Position numbers and translations under genes: made by a program | Notes under the pieces: generated by a model | What the model was told of the DNA's origin: nothing | Databases searched by the model: none | The model's input: the letters and a program-made list of their open reading frames with translations, nothing else | Source: CAYNRA01 sp046296415 | GTDB lineage: Bacteria; Bacteroidota; Bacteroidia; Cytophagales; Spirosomataceae | Reading direction: 5' to 3' | Length of the DNA stretch: 64,000 bases | Assembly: GCA_046296415.1 (NCBI GenBank) | Contig: JBKBLN010000001.1 | Coordinates: 1,116,001-1,180,000, forward strand | In this document: positions 26,176 through 33,651 of the stretch, one piece after another | Layout: every line of letters begins with the position of its first letter | How positions within the stretch are numbered: the stretch's first letter is position 1

Positions 26176-26886
26176 TTAGTGAATAAAGGATCTGACGTAT
26201 TCGGGAAACATGGTCCGCCAGAGGGGCCAGTCGTGGGGAGCCCATTTTTTTTCGTCAAACCAGTGATTAATGCCCTTGGAGGCTAGTAAATGCGAAAGTT
26301 CTAGGTTGTCGCTCCGGCATATATCCCAATCGGAGGTGCCTAAAATAATTTGCATGTGATCATAAATCCACCCCTCACGATTGGGTAGGTAGTCCATGGG
26401 ATTGTTGAAGTACACGTGATCATCAAAATAGCCGTTCATGAAGCTTCGAATCGAAAAGGCTCCGCTCATGGATATAAGCTGGCCGACCGTATCCGGATAT
26501 TTAAAGGCATAATTGGCTGCATGAAATCCACCAAACGAACAGCCCGCGACAGCGATACGATGAACTTGGCAGGTTCTTTGGATCATCGGTACAAATTCCT
26601 CATGTAGAAATCTTGTGTACAGATTGTAATTGTAGATTTTGATGTTGGGAGGCAATTCCTTGTTGTAGAAACTTTGAAAGTCAATACTGTCTACATTGTA
26701 TACCTTGACTTTCCCTGCATCGATCAAATCCCGAATGGTGTCCATCATATGAAAATCCCTATTTTGGTAGGCATTTCCCATGGAAGTAGGGAACATTAAA
26801 ATTGGATACCCCCAATGCCCCGACACCATAAATTCAATCTCCCGACCCAACACATGGGAGTAAAAGGTGTGATAGCTTTCCTGCAT
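26176..26886 (-). CDS. Alpha/beta-hydrolase esterase (COG4947 type)
   Basis: A 236-residue soluble enzyme with no signal peptide. The nucleophile elbow is AVAGCSFGGFHA with Ser117. Candidate triad partners are Asp186 or Asp188 (LGTSDWDIC) and His218 (WAPHDWP). MFPTSMGNAYQNRDFHMMDT near residue 31 is a phrase I associate with the COG4947 esterase group. It is the first gene of the minus-strand amide-ligase unit and is divergent from a second, Fes-like esterase gene. A role in releasing or transferring an acyl or peptidyl group in the same pathway is inferred. Confidence 0.82.
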   Translation of the reverse strand: MQESYHTFYSHVLGREIEFMVSGHWGYPILMFPTSMGNAYQNRDFHMMDTIRDLIDAGKVKVYNVDSIDFQSFYNKELPPNIKIYNYNLYTRFLHEEFVPMIQRTCQVHRIAVAGCSFGGFHAANYAFKYPDTVGQLISMSGAFSIRSFMNGYFDDHVYFNNPMDYLPNREGWIYDHMQIILGTSDWDICRSDNLELSHLLASKGINHWFDEKKWAPHDWPLWRTMFPEYVRSFIH

Positions 26887-27001
26887 AGGGTGTATGTTTA
26901 TGTGAAAAATTATCTAATTTTAACGCTTAGTCCTGATAAATACAATGTTTTTATCTCTATTGACGAATATTTTTTTGCTTTTTGTTCCTTTTACCAAACT
27001 C

Positions 27002-27802
27002 ATGCCCCAGCTTTCTACGTCGCCACTTCAAAAACAATCGAGGTCCTGGTTTTCTCCTTTTCTGAATCGTGAGGTTTCCTTTACTGTGGTTTCCTCTATC
27101 CACGAAAACATCCATCAAATCCCGCATTTTGTATTTCTACAAGATGGTCAGGATTATGAGGCATTGGAAATGGATGCCACGCTCACCGCATTTTATGACC
27201 AATTCCCTGAGGCCCGGTTGATCGTCATTTCCATTCCAACCAGTGACCGACGGTTGCATGAATACGGGGTTATCGGGATTCCTGACTATAAAAACAGAGG
27301 AGATAAAGCCTCCGAATACGCCCAGTTTTGGGAGAAAGAAGTTTGGGCTCAAATCCAAGAAATGTACCCGACGGCTCCGTCCGCCAAATTGACAATCTGC
27401 GGTTTTTCATTGTCCGGTTTGTCTGCATTTGATCTGGCTTGGAGCTTGCCCCATTTTCATCAGGTTGGTGTATTCAGCGGTTCTTTTTGGTGGAGAAGTA
27501 AAGCATATGAGGATGATTATGATGATGAAAATGGTCGAATCATGCATGTCAAAGTACGCAACACTCTTCAGCCTAAAGCCATTCGTGCCTGGTTTCAGTG
27601 TGGCACAGCGGATGAGAAAGACGATCGGAACAACAATGGGATCATTGACTCGATTGAGGATACCCTCGATCTTATGTCGGAACTTCGAAAAAAAGGAATA
27701 GACCAACTTCACTATGAGGAGGTGTCAGGCGGTGAACATCACCCGTCCACTTGGAAAAAAATAATGCCCCAGTTTTTAGCCTGGGCTCACCATAATCCTT
27801 AA
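27002..27802 (+). CDS. Alpha/beta-hydrolase esterase, enterochelin-esterase-like, with an EF-hand-type loop
   Basis: 266 residues from ATG 27002. An in-frame ATG at 26945 would add a hydrophobic MFLSLLTNIFLLFVPF stretch that could be a signal, so secretion is not excluded. The nucleophile elbow is ICGFSLSGLSAF. The general layout (VFLQDGQDYEA, RLIVISIPTSDR) matches Fes/COG2382-2819 esterases, and the triad histidine is probably in GGEHHPSTW. DDRNNNGIIDSIED fits the calcium-binding DxNxNGxIxxxE loop. It starts a plus-strand unit with an MFS-like gene six bases downstream and is divergent from the COG4947-type esterase. Confidence 0.75.
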   Translation: MPQLSTSPLQKQSRSWFSPFLNREVSFTVVSSIHENIHQIPHFVFLQDGQDYEALEMDATLTAFYDQFPEARLIVISIPTSDRRLHEYGVIGIPDYKNRGDKASEYAQFWEKEVWAQIQEMYPTAPSAKLTICGFSLSGLSAFDLAWSLPHFHQVGVFSGSFWWRSKAYEDDYDDENGRIMHVKVRNTLQPKAIRAWFQCGTADEKDDRNNNGIIDSIEDTLDLMSELRKKGIDQLHYEEVSGGEHHPSTWKKIMPQFLAWAHHNP

Positions 27803-27808
27803 TTCCGC

Positions 27809-29095
27809 ATGATTCAGTGGTTCGTTCGTTTTCCTTGGCTTCAAACCCTGTATGCGGGAGGCATGGCTTTTTTGACTTATTTGTTTTTCTACCCTTTCCG
27901 CAGAGCCTACACCGCCGCTTCGTTTGACGACTATTCTTGGGGGGGGATTGATTTTAAAATTTGGATGATTACCGCCCAAGTTTTAGGATTTGCTGTTTCA
28001 AAAGGACTCGGAAGAAAGGTGGTCGCCGAGCTGCTACCCCACCAACGTTCGTGGAGGCTGATCCAAATTGCGGTGATTTCATGGCTCATGTATGGTGGAT
28101 TTGCCCTGGTTCCGGCCCCATACAATTTAGTATTTGTGTTTTTGGCTTCGTTACCTCTGGGATGGGTGTATGGCATCATGCTCGGATTTTTAGAGGGACG
28201 GAAATCCACCGAGATTTTGGTGGCAACCCTTACGGCCTCCTTTATTTTGGGATCCGGGTTTGCTAAGTCGGTGGGCACATGGGTGATGGAAGCCTGGGGG
28301 ATATCCTCCACAGCAATGCCTTTTGTTGCAAGCAGTTTGGTATTGCTACCGTTCAGTTTGGGAGCTTGGAGCCTAGGAAAAGTTCCATTGCCTACGCTGG
28401 AAGATGAAGCCAATCGCAGTCCTAGACAACCCATGAATGAAGTCGATCGCAAGCGATTCATTCAAGATTTTGGTTGGGCCTTGATCACCTTTGTCATCTC
28501 CTATGTGCTTTTGACCACGTTTCGGGAATTCCGAGATAATTTTCTCCCTGAAATCTGGAAAGTTGTTGGCACTCCAACCGATGCCGGTATTTTTACCCGG
28601 CTCGAAGTACCCACGGCGGTAGGTGTTTTACTCCTCATGATCTCACTACGCATGATTTCCTCACACATTCAAGCTTTTCGGGTTATTCAAAGTTTGATGG
28701 TTTTGGGTGGCCTTACCTTGATTGGCACCACTTGGGCCTACCAACAAGGATGGATATCGCCGGTCATCTGGTTGATCAGCCTAGGTGTAGGAGTTTACGT
28801 GGCGTATGCCATGTGCAATTCCTTGTACTTTGAACGGTTGCTCGCTGCGTTCCAACGAGTGGGTACTATCGGATTTTTGATCACCTTGGCCGATTATTAT
28901 GCCTATCTAGGTAGTATTTTAGTACTTTTTTACAAACACTTTTTTCATCAAAAAATGGACTACCTCCTGTTTTTTCAAGGCATGTCTTATGGCATTGGGG
29001 CTCTTTACCTAACTTTAGTCCTAGTTTCATGGGTTTATCTGGAGCGAAAGTTCAGGCGAGAGGTTAAATCGATTGCAAAAAATCCCACGTATTAA
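27809..29095 (+). CDS. MFS-like multi-spanning membrane protein (resembles DUF5690)
   Basis: 428 residues with about 12 hydrophobic helices. The N-terminal YLFFYPFRRAYTAASFDDYSW is a phrase I associate with the Bacteroidota DUF5690 group of MFS-like proteins. A charged middle loop (PLPTLEDEANRSPRQPMNEV) separates two halves of six helices, as in major facilitators. It starts six bases after the esterase stop, so it is translationally coupled and may move that pathway's product or substrate. The last 32 bases overlap the end of the convergent luxC-like gene. Confidence 0.72.
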   Translation: MIQWFVRFPWLQTLYAGGMAFLTYLFFYPFRRAYTAASFDDYSWGGIDFKIWMITAQVLGFAVSKGLGRKVVAELLPHQRSWRLIQIAVISWLMYGGFALVPAPYNLVFVFLASLPLGWVYGIMLGFLEGRKSTEILVATLTASFILGSGFAKSVGTWVMEAWGISSTAMPFVASSLVLLPFSLGAWSLGKVPLPTLEDEANRSPRQPMNEVDRKRFIQDFGWALITFVISYVLLTTFREFRDNFLPEIWKVVGTPTDAGIFTRLEVPTAVGVLLLMISLRMISSHIQAFRVIQSLMVLGGLTLIGTTWAYQQGWISPVIWLISLGVGVYVAYAMCNSLYFERLLAAFQRVGTIGFLITLADYYAYLGSILVLFYKHFFHQKMDYLLFFQGMSYGIGALYLTLVLVSWVYLERKFRREVKSIAKNPTY

Positions 29096-30071
29096 CTCCA
29101 TCAGCAAAGTCCTTCAATCCCGGTTTTTGGGCTTGGCCAAAAGAATAGGCTGGCCATGCGGGATAGAGAGAGGGATCTTGCACCATTACACATTGTATTT
29201 TATCACGCCAGGGCTCTACTTTCGATTGCCAATCACCCTCATACTCTTCGTAATACAGGACACTAATAGGTGAAACTAGTTGATTGTCTTGCCGAAGGAG
29301 CAAAAAACCATTGTCTAAATGGGGAACTTGGTTAACGAGTAAAATGGACTTTTGGTAGGAATAGTTATTAAAATATTTGTGGTGAATTGTTAGGGAGTTC
29401 CAGTATTCAATGGCTTCAAAGAAAGGAATAAAAGAATAACCTTTAGGAACATACAATTTGGAAACATTGCGGCAGCCTAAGCCGAAAAATTGAAAAATAT
29501 CTTGGCCAAGCGCTCGAAAATCGGCCGTGGTTTCTTGTCCTTGCAAAACACCCACCGAAGTGCGATTTTGGCGAATGATACGAGGAACTTGTTGAAAGTA
29601 AAAATCAAAATGTTTGGCGGTGTTATCACTGCCCGTGGCGATGAGGGCATCGACGCCCTGAAGCCGTTGTCTAATTTGCAGCGATTGATTTGCCAAGGGA
29701 TCCAACTGAAACCATTGTTCTAGGATCCAAAGCATTAGGTGGGTGTCAGAAGAACTGAGTTTAATATGGGCTTCATGACCTGAAAGATACACCATCAGTA
29801 AGTCATGAAAGCAAACGGCTGGAATGTTACCCGCTGCGATGACCCCAACTTTTTTGGGTGACGAGGCAAACGGATGAAACGATTCGAGTGATGGGTCTGC
29901 CAAAATCTCATGCGCTATGTTTTCGATGGCAAGCCGAACTTGATCCTCGGTAAACCAGCCGTTTTCATTTTTGATTCGCTGCATAACCACAGCAAATGCG
30001 GGGGATTGGAGTTCAGTCAACAAGGATTTTCCGAGGGCTTGCGCCACTTGAATTCGAGACATAGACGGCAT
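29064..30071 (-). CDS. LuxC-like acyl-CoA reductase
   Basis: 335 residues of the aldehyde-dehydrogenase superfamily, LuxC branch, reducing acyl-CoA or acyl-enzyme to aldehyde with NADPH. Seen: KVGVIAAGNIPAVCFHDLLM (nucleotide-domain start), DALIATGSDNTAKHFDFYFQ, and the putative nucleophile Cys200 in FFGLGCRNVSKLYVPKG. It is shorter than LuxC of luminous bacteria (about 480) but of the size usual in Bacteroidota. No luxD or luxE is present. It is divergent from a dicluster ferredoxin gene 109 bases away, a pairing I know from many Bacteroidota, with unknown function. The start could also be ATG 30062. Confidence 0.82.
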   Translation of the reverse strand: MPSMSRIQVAQALGKSLLTELQSPAFAVVMQRIKNENGWFTEDQVRLAIENIAHEILADPSLESFHPFASSPKKVGVIAAGNIPAVCFHDLLMVYLSGHEAHIKLSSSDTHLMLWILEQWFQLDPLANQSLQIRQRLQGVDALIATGSDNTAKHFDFYFQQVPRIIRQNRTSVGVLQGQETTADFRALGQDIFQFFGLGCRNVSKLYVPKGYSFIPFFEAIEYWNSLTIHHKYFNNYSYQKSILLVNQVPHLDNGFLLLRQDNQLVSPISVLYYEEYEGDWQSKVEPWRDKIQCVMVQDPSLYPAWPAYSFGQAQKPGLKDFADGVNTWDFLQSI

Positions 30072-30132
30072 AGACGATGGATGTAAGATAAAATCAATAC
30101 AAAAATAGCAAGGACATGAAACTTTAGGTAGT

Positions 30133-30140
30133 TATATTTG
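30133..30140 (+). promoter_or_regulatory. Candidate -7 box of the ferredoxin gene
   Basis: TATATTTG fits TAnnTTTG exactly, 40 bases before the ferredoxin ATG. No TTG is present at the matching -33 distance, so the promoter may need an activator, or the match may be chance in AT-rich DNA. Confidence 0.35.
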
Positions 30141-30180
30141 TTCTTAATTTTGATTAACCAACCAACTTGATAGATTAGTT

Positions 30181-30531
30181 ATGGCAATTATGATTACGGA
30201 CGAGTGCATCAACTGTGGTGCATGTGAGCCAGAGTGCCCCAATACGGCCATTTATGAGGGTGGGGTCGAGTGGACATGGTCCGGTGGAACCAAGCTAGAA
30301 ACCGTAGATTTTGGAGACGGCACGCTGGTCGACGGAAAGTCCTTACAGAAACCAGTTTCCGATGAATTCTATTATATAGTATCCGATAAATGTACAGAAT
30401 GTGTTGGTTTTCATGAGGAACCTCAATGTGCAGCGGTTTGTCCTGTCGATTGTTGTGTTCCCGATCCAGAAAATGAAGAAGATGAGGAAACCCTGTTGGC
30501 TAAAAAAGCCTGGCTTCACGCAGAAGAATAA
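30181..30531 (+). CDS. Dicluster 4Fe-4S ferredoxin
   Basis: A 116-residue cytoplasmic electron carrier. Cluster I cysteines are Cys9, 12, 15 and 19 (CINCGACEPECP). Cluster II uses Cys71, 74, 83, 87 and possibly 91 or 92 in CTECVGFHEEPQCAAVCPVD. The 40-residue insertion between the clusters and the eight-residue gap in the second motif mark the long-loop (Azotobacter/Allochromatium-type) ferredoxins. The C-terminus is acidic (PENEEDEE). It is divergent from the LuxC-like reductase gene and may donate electrons to it or to an unlinked enzyme. Confidence 0.93.
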   Translation: MAIMITDECINCGACEPECPNTAIYEGGVEWTWSGGTKLETVDFGDGTLVDGKSLQKPVSDEFYYIVSDKCTECVGFHEEPQCAAVCPVDCCVPDPENEEDEETLLAKKAWLHAEE

Positions 30532-30544
30532 GACGCATGTTCCT

Positions 30545-30600
30545 AAACCACAAAAAAGGGGATCAACCAAATTGGTTGATCCCCTTTTTTGTGGTTTTTT
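30545..30600 (+). terminator. Long, near-perfect palindromic terminator after the ferredoxin gene
   Basis: A 26-base arm at 30545-30570 and its exact complement at 30572-30597 form a hairpin of about 25 bp with a minimal loop (centre at 30571). The core GGGGATCAACC is flanked by A/T runs, so it should terminate in both directions. It is much longer than the other terminators in the window. Confidence 0.85.
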
Positions 30601-30888
30601 CTCAGGATTGTCCCGTAAAAATCCCAAATTTTGATTATTTCTATAAATTATTGGATTCAGTAGTAAATTTTGCAAAAAATGAAAAATGCCAAATAAAATT
30701 AATTTGCAAGTAAATAGGATTAATTAAATAAAATATTGAATTTATAAGGATAAAAGGGTTAAAAAATGGAAAAAAATTAAATTATACCTGAAAAATTAAA
30801 CCTGTTTTGTTGGAAATTATAAAAATCTACTCAATATTTGTTTCATAATAGACCTTTCTGTTATTTACTGCTTAAACCAAAGATTATA
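30601..30888. other. AT-rich intergenic region before the porin/amt unit
   Basis: The gap between the ferredoxin stop and the preferred porin start is 357 bases. Apart from the palindromic terminator at its left end and a candidate promoter at 30810-30840, it holds strongly AT-rich sequence with many A/T runs. I see no convincing open frame, tRNA or repeat. No sigma-54-type element was found although it precedes an ammonium transporter. Confidence 0.6.
30810..30840 (+). promoter_or_regulatory. Candidate promoter of the porin-amt unit
   Basis: TTG at 30810-30812 and AATATTTG at 30833-30840 are 20 bases apart, a one-mismatch fit to TTG/TAnnTTTG. The predicted transcript start, near 30847, agrees with the porin start at 30889. 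Confidence 0.5.
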
Positions 30889-32010
30889 ATGAAAAAAGTG
30901 TTCACCACAGCATTTGCTGCTATGGCGTTGTCTATGGCACATGCTGAAGAAAGTCCAACAAAACCAGAGGAGACCAAAAATCCATTAACTTTTTCCGGTT
31001 ACCTCGACACGTATTATTTTTTGAATTCGAACCGGACGAAGTCCAATTTAGGAGCCTCTGGTTTTGAGCGGATTTTTGATCAACACGCCAATTCGTTTCA
31101 AGTCGGATTGGCCCAATTGAAAAGCACGTATTCTTCCGGTAAAGTAACCGGTGTATTGGATTTAGTATTTGGAAATCACGCAGATTTGGCCAATTACGGA
31201 AACATTGTAAGTCCATTGGGTGGAAACGGTAGTGCTTTGGCATTAAAACAAGCGTATGTTAGTTATCAAATGAGCGATAAATGGTCGATCACCGCGGGGC
31301 AGTTCGGTACTAATATTGGGTATGAAGTGATTGACGCCCCTGTGAATTATAATTATTCCTTGTCCAACCTCTTTGGCAATGGTCCGTTTTACCACACGGG
31401 AGTCAAGTTGCAATATAGTCCCAGTGACCGGGTGGGGCTGATGGTTGGTTTGAATAACGGTTTGGATAGCAAAGATGATAATAATACGAGCAAAGGAGCC
31501 ATGGCGCAATTGTTTTTGTCTCCTAAAGAAGGATTCTCGATTTATTTGAACTGGTTCGGAAGCAATGAAGCTGCCGATGGAGATGTCAAAAATTACTTCC
31601 GCGTGTACGACATTACCTCCACATTTCAGGTTAATGAGAAAACGTTGATCGGCCTCAATGCTGCCTCAGGGCACAACGCCTCGGGTGGATGGAGTGGTGC
31701 GGCTATCTATGCACAACAATCGTTGACCGAGAAATTTGGTTTAGGTTTGCGGTTGGAGCACTTCGATAATTCTTCTGGTGCCATTTACCTAACCAAAGGA
31801 GAAGGAGCCAACGATGCCCCCATAGGTGTGTCAGTCACTTCTTCCACGTTAACCGGGAACCTGAAATTGGGCGATAATTTATTATTTAAACCCGAAGTCC
31901 GGTTCGATGCCTACAGCAAAGCCAATGGTGTTACCCAATTCACCAACAAAGAAGGCAAGGGTGTCGATTCTCAAGCCACTTACGGCGGTGCTTTTATCTT
32001 TTATTTCTAA
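30889..32010 (+). CDS. Outer-membrane beta-barrel porin linked to ammonium uptake
   Basis: 373 residues from ATG 30889 (MKKVFTTAFAAMALSMAHAEES, signal peptide cleaved near AHA). The in-frame ATG at 30838 lies within the candidate promoter and is rejected. The mature protein starts with a short Pro/Glu/Lys linker, then LTFSGYLDTYYFLNSNRTKS, the first strand of a porin-type barrel seen in Bacteroidota (beta-barrel porin, DUF1597/BBP2-like). Many alternating strands follow, ending in TYGGAFIFYF with a terminal Phe. It lies 59 bases before the ammonium transporter gene. The pairing suggests passage of ammonium or a nitrogen compound across the outer membrane. Confidence 0.8.
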   Translation: MKKVFTTAFAAMALSMAHAEESPTKPEETKNPLTFSGYLDTYYFLNSNRTKSNLGASGFERIFDQHANSFQVGLAQLKSTYSSGKVTGVLDLVFGNHADLANYGNIVSPLGGNGSALALKQAYVSYQMSDKWSITAGQFGTNIGYEVIDAPVNYNYSLSNLFGNGPFYHTGVKLQYSPSDRVGLMVGLNNGLDSKDDNNTSKGAMAQLFLSPKEGFSIYLNWFGSNEAADGDVKNYFRVYDITSTFQVNEKTLIGLNAASGHNASGGWSGAAIYAQQSLTEKFGLGLRLEHFDNSSGAIYLTKGEGANDAPIGVSVTSSTLTGNLKLGDNLLFKPEVRFDAYSKANGVTQFTNKEGKGVDSQATYGGAFIFYF

Positions 32011-32069
32011 CGTCGAGCGTACCTAAGCTAAACCGATAAACTCTTTTTTCACTTTAAACCATTTCAACT

Positions 32070-33422
32070 ATGACTGGTTCCACTACATCAAAACCCTCGT
32101 ATGTTCCATTAGGAATATTACTTATTGTGACGATCCTAGCCCTCATTTTCCCCAATGTCCCTTCCTCTATTGTAACCGAAGGCATTGACTCCGGAGATAC
32201 AGCTTGGATGCTTGTAGCGACTGCCTTCGTTTTATTGATGACACCCGGGCTGGCGTACTTCTATGGCGGTATGGTCAATGCAAAAAATGTTATTTCAACC
32301 ATGTTGCAAAGTTTCATTGCAATGGGTGTTATTTCCATTGTTTGGGTAACTGTGGGTTATAGCTTAGCCTTCGGCGAGTCGGTTGGTGGTTTCTTTGGAA
32401 ATCCCATGACCCACTTTATGCTTAAAGGGGTAGTCGATGGTCCGTTGGTCGGAACAATTCCGGCTATTTTGTTCGCCTTTTTTCAGCTAAAATTTGCGGT
32501 GATCACACCTGCTCTCGTTACTGGATCCATGGCGGAGCGGATCAACTTTAAATCCTACGTAGTTTTCATGATCCTCTTTAGCCTCCTTATATACGCTCCT
32601 CTGGCTCACATGACATGGGGTGCTGGTGGATTGTTACTTGAAATGGGGGTACTTGACTTTGCCGGTGGTACCGTTGTGCACATGTCGGCGGGTTGGGCTG
32701 CTTTGGCCGGGGCCATTTACCTAAAGCGTCGCCGGTCTCATGTGGATGGCTCGTTTCTACCGCCTGCCAATATCCCTTACGTCTTGTTGGGCACTGGTTT
32801 ACTTTGGTTTGGTTGGTTTGGGTTCAACGCGGGTTCGGCGCTTGGTGCCAATGCCTTAGCTGCCTCGGCTTTTGCCACCACCAATACAGCGGCCGGTGCA
32901 GCGGGAATTGCCTGGGTTTTATTTGATGCCGCTCGTGGCAAAAAAGTGTCCGCTCTTGGATTTTGTATTGGGGTCGTCGTAGGACTTGTCGCGATCACAC
33001 CTGCCGCTGGATTTGTAACCATTCCTCATTCGATCGTGATCGGAGTGGTGGCAGCCATCATCTCAAATTATTTGTCTCATTACAAGACCAAAACCGCCTT
33101 GGATGATACCTTGGATGTATTCCCTTGCCATGGGGTAGGTGGTATGGTAGGTATGGTGTTTACCGGAATTTTCGCAACCAGCGGAATCAATTCCAATGTA
33201 GCTGAGCAAGGACTCTTCTTTGGTGAAACTTCACTTTTCCTAAAACACATGCTCGCTCTTGTTTTAGTATCAGCATTTGCCTTTTTGATGTCGTTCGTCG
33301 TTTTGAAAATCACAGATTTGATTGTTCCCATGCGGGTAACCGAGGAAGATGAAACCATCGGCCTCGATAAATCACAACACGATGAATCTTTATTAGAAGC
33401 CTCTGTTTTGGAAAATGCATAA
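32070..33422 (+). CDS. amt: Ammonium transporter (Amt/Rh family)
   Basis: 450 residues with 11 or 12 membrane helices. Conserved segments are DTAWMLVATAFVLLMTPGLA, FYGGMVNAKNVISTMLQSF, the first twin-histidine helix YAPLAHMTWGAGGLLLEMG, AGGTVVHMSAGWAALAGAIY, LLWFGWFGFNAGSALGANAL, and the second histidine site DVFPCHGVGGMVGMVFTGIF. The N-terminal extension before the first conserved helix includes an extra hydrophobic segment. No GlnB (PII) gene is adjacent, which is unusual for amt loci. It is co-oriented with the porin and ends at two tandem hairpins. Confidence 0.96.
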   Translation: MTGSTTSKPSYVPLGILLIVTILALIFPNVPSSIVTEGIDSGDTAWMLVATAFVLLMTPGLAYFYGGMVNAKNVISTMLQSFIAMGVISIVWVTVGYSLAFGESVGGFFGNPMTHFMLKGVVDGPLVGTIPAILFAFFQLKFAVITPALVTGSMAERINFKSYVVFMILFSLLIYAPLAHMTWGAGGLLLEMGVLDFAGGTVVHMSAGWAALAGAIYLKRRRSHVDGSFLPPANIPYVLLGTGLLWFGWFGFNAGSALGANALAASAFATTNTAAGAAGIAWVLFDAARGKKVSALGFCIGVVVGLVAITPAAGFVTIPHSIVIGVVAAIISNYLSHYKTKTALDDTLDVFPCHGVGGMVGMVFTGIFATSGINSNVAEQGLFFGETSLFLKHMLALVLVSAFAFLMSFVVLKITDLIVPMRVTEEDETIGLDKSQHDESLLEASVLENA

Positions 33423-33452
33423 AAAAGTTTGATTACGTGTATCTTTGACAAT

Positions 33453-33476
33453 AAAATCACAATTTATTGTGGTTTT
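33453..33476 (+). terminator. First terminator after amt
   Basis: AAAATCACAA (33453-33462) pairs with TTGTGGTTTT (33467-33476), with one G-U pair and a four-base loop. It is weak on its own because the stem is A-T rich. Confidence 0.5.
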
Positions 33477-33493
33477 GTTGTACTCCATAAAGC

Positions 33494-33525
33494 AAAATAC
33501 CCGCCGTAGGTGGGTATTTTCTTTT
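33494..33525 (+). terminator. Second terminator after amt
   Basis: AAAATACCCGCC (33494-33505) pairs with GGTGGGTATTTT (33509-33520), with one G-U pair and a three-base loop, followed by T-rich sequence. It is stronger than the preceding hairpin. Confidence 0.85.
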
Positions 33526-33531
33526 TACTAC

Positions 33532-33567
33532 TTGTACTATTTTTAGGCACCAACAGAAATAGTACAA
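33532..33567 (+). repeat. 11-bp inverted repeat upstream of the carboxyltransferase gene
   Basis: TTGTACTATTT (33532-33542) is repeated in inverse as AAATAGTACAA (33557-33567) with a 14-base spacer. It has no T run, so it is not a terminator. It lies 84 bases before the chosen start codon and may be an operator. Confidence 0.55.
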
Positions 33568-33651
33568 TTTTTAGAAAAGATGGACTTTTCTATTGGGAAT
33601 GTGTCATTACCTTTTATTTTTGGTGAGAATAATGTCAATCCATCAAATCAC

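Noticed and set aside
26945..27001. Hydrophobic N-terminus (MFLSLLTNIFLLFVPF) as a signal peptide of the esterase
   Set aside because: It may be an accident of AT-rich promoter DNA, and the ATG at 27002 gives a typical cytoplasmic start; recorded as an alternative only.
33437..33447. TATCTTTG at 33440-33447 as a promoter in front of the carboxyltransferase
   Set aside because: It fits the -7 consensus, but there is no TTG at a proper distance, and two terminators lie between it and the gene.
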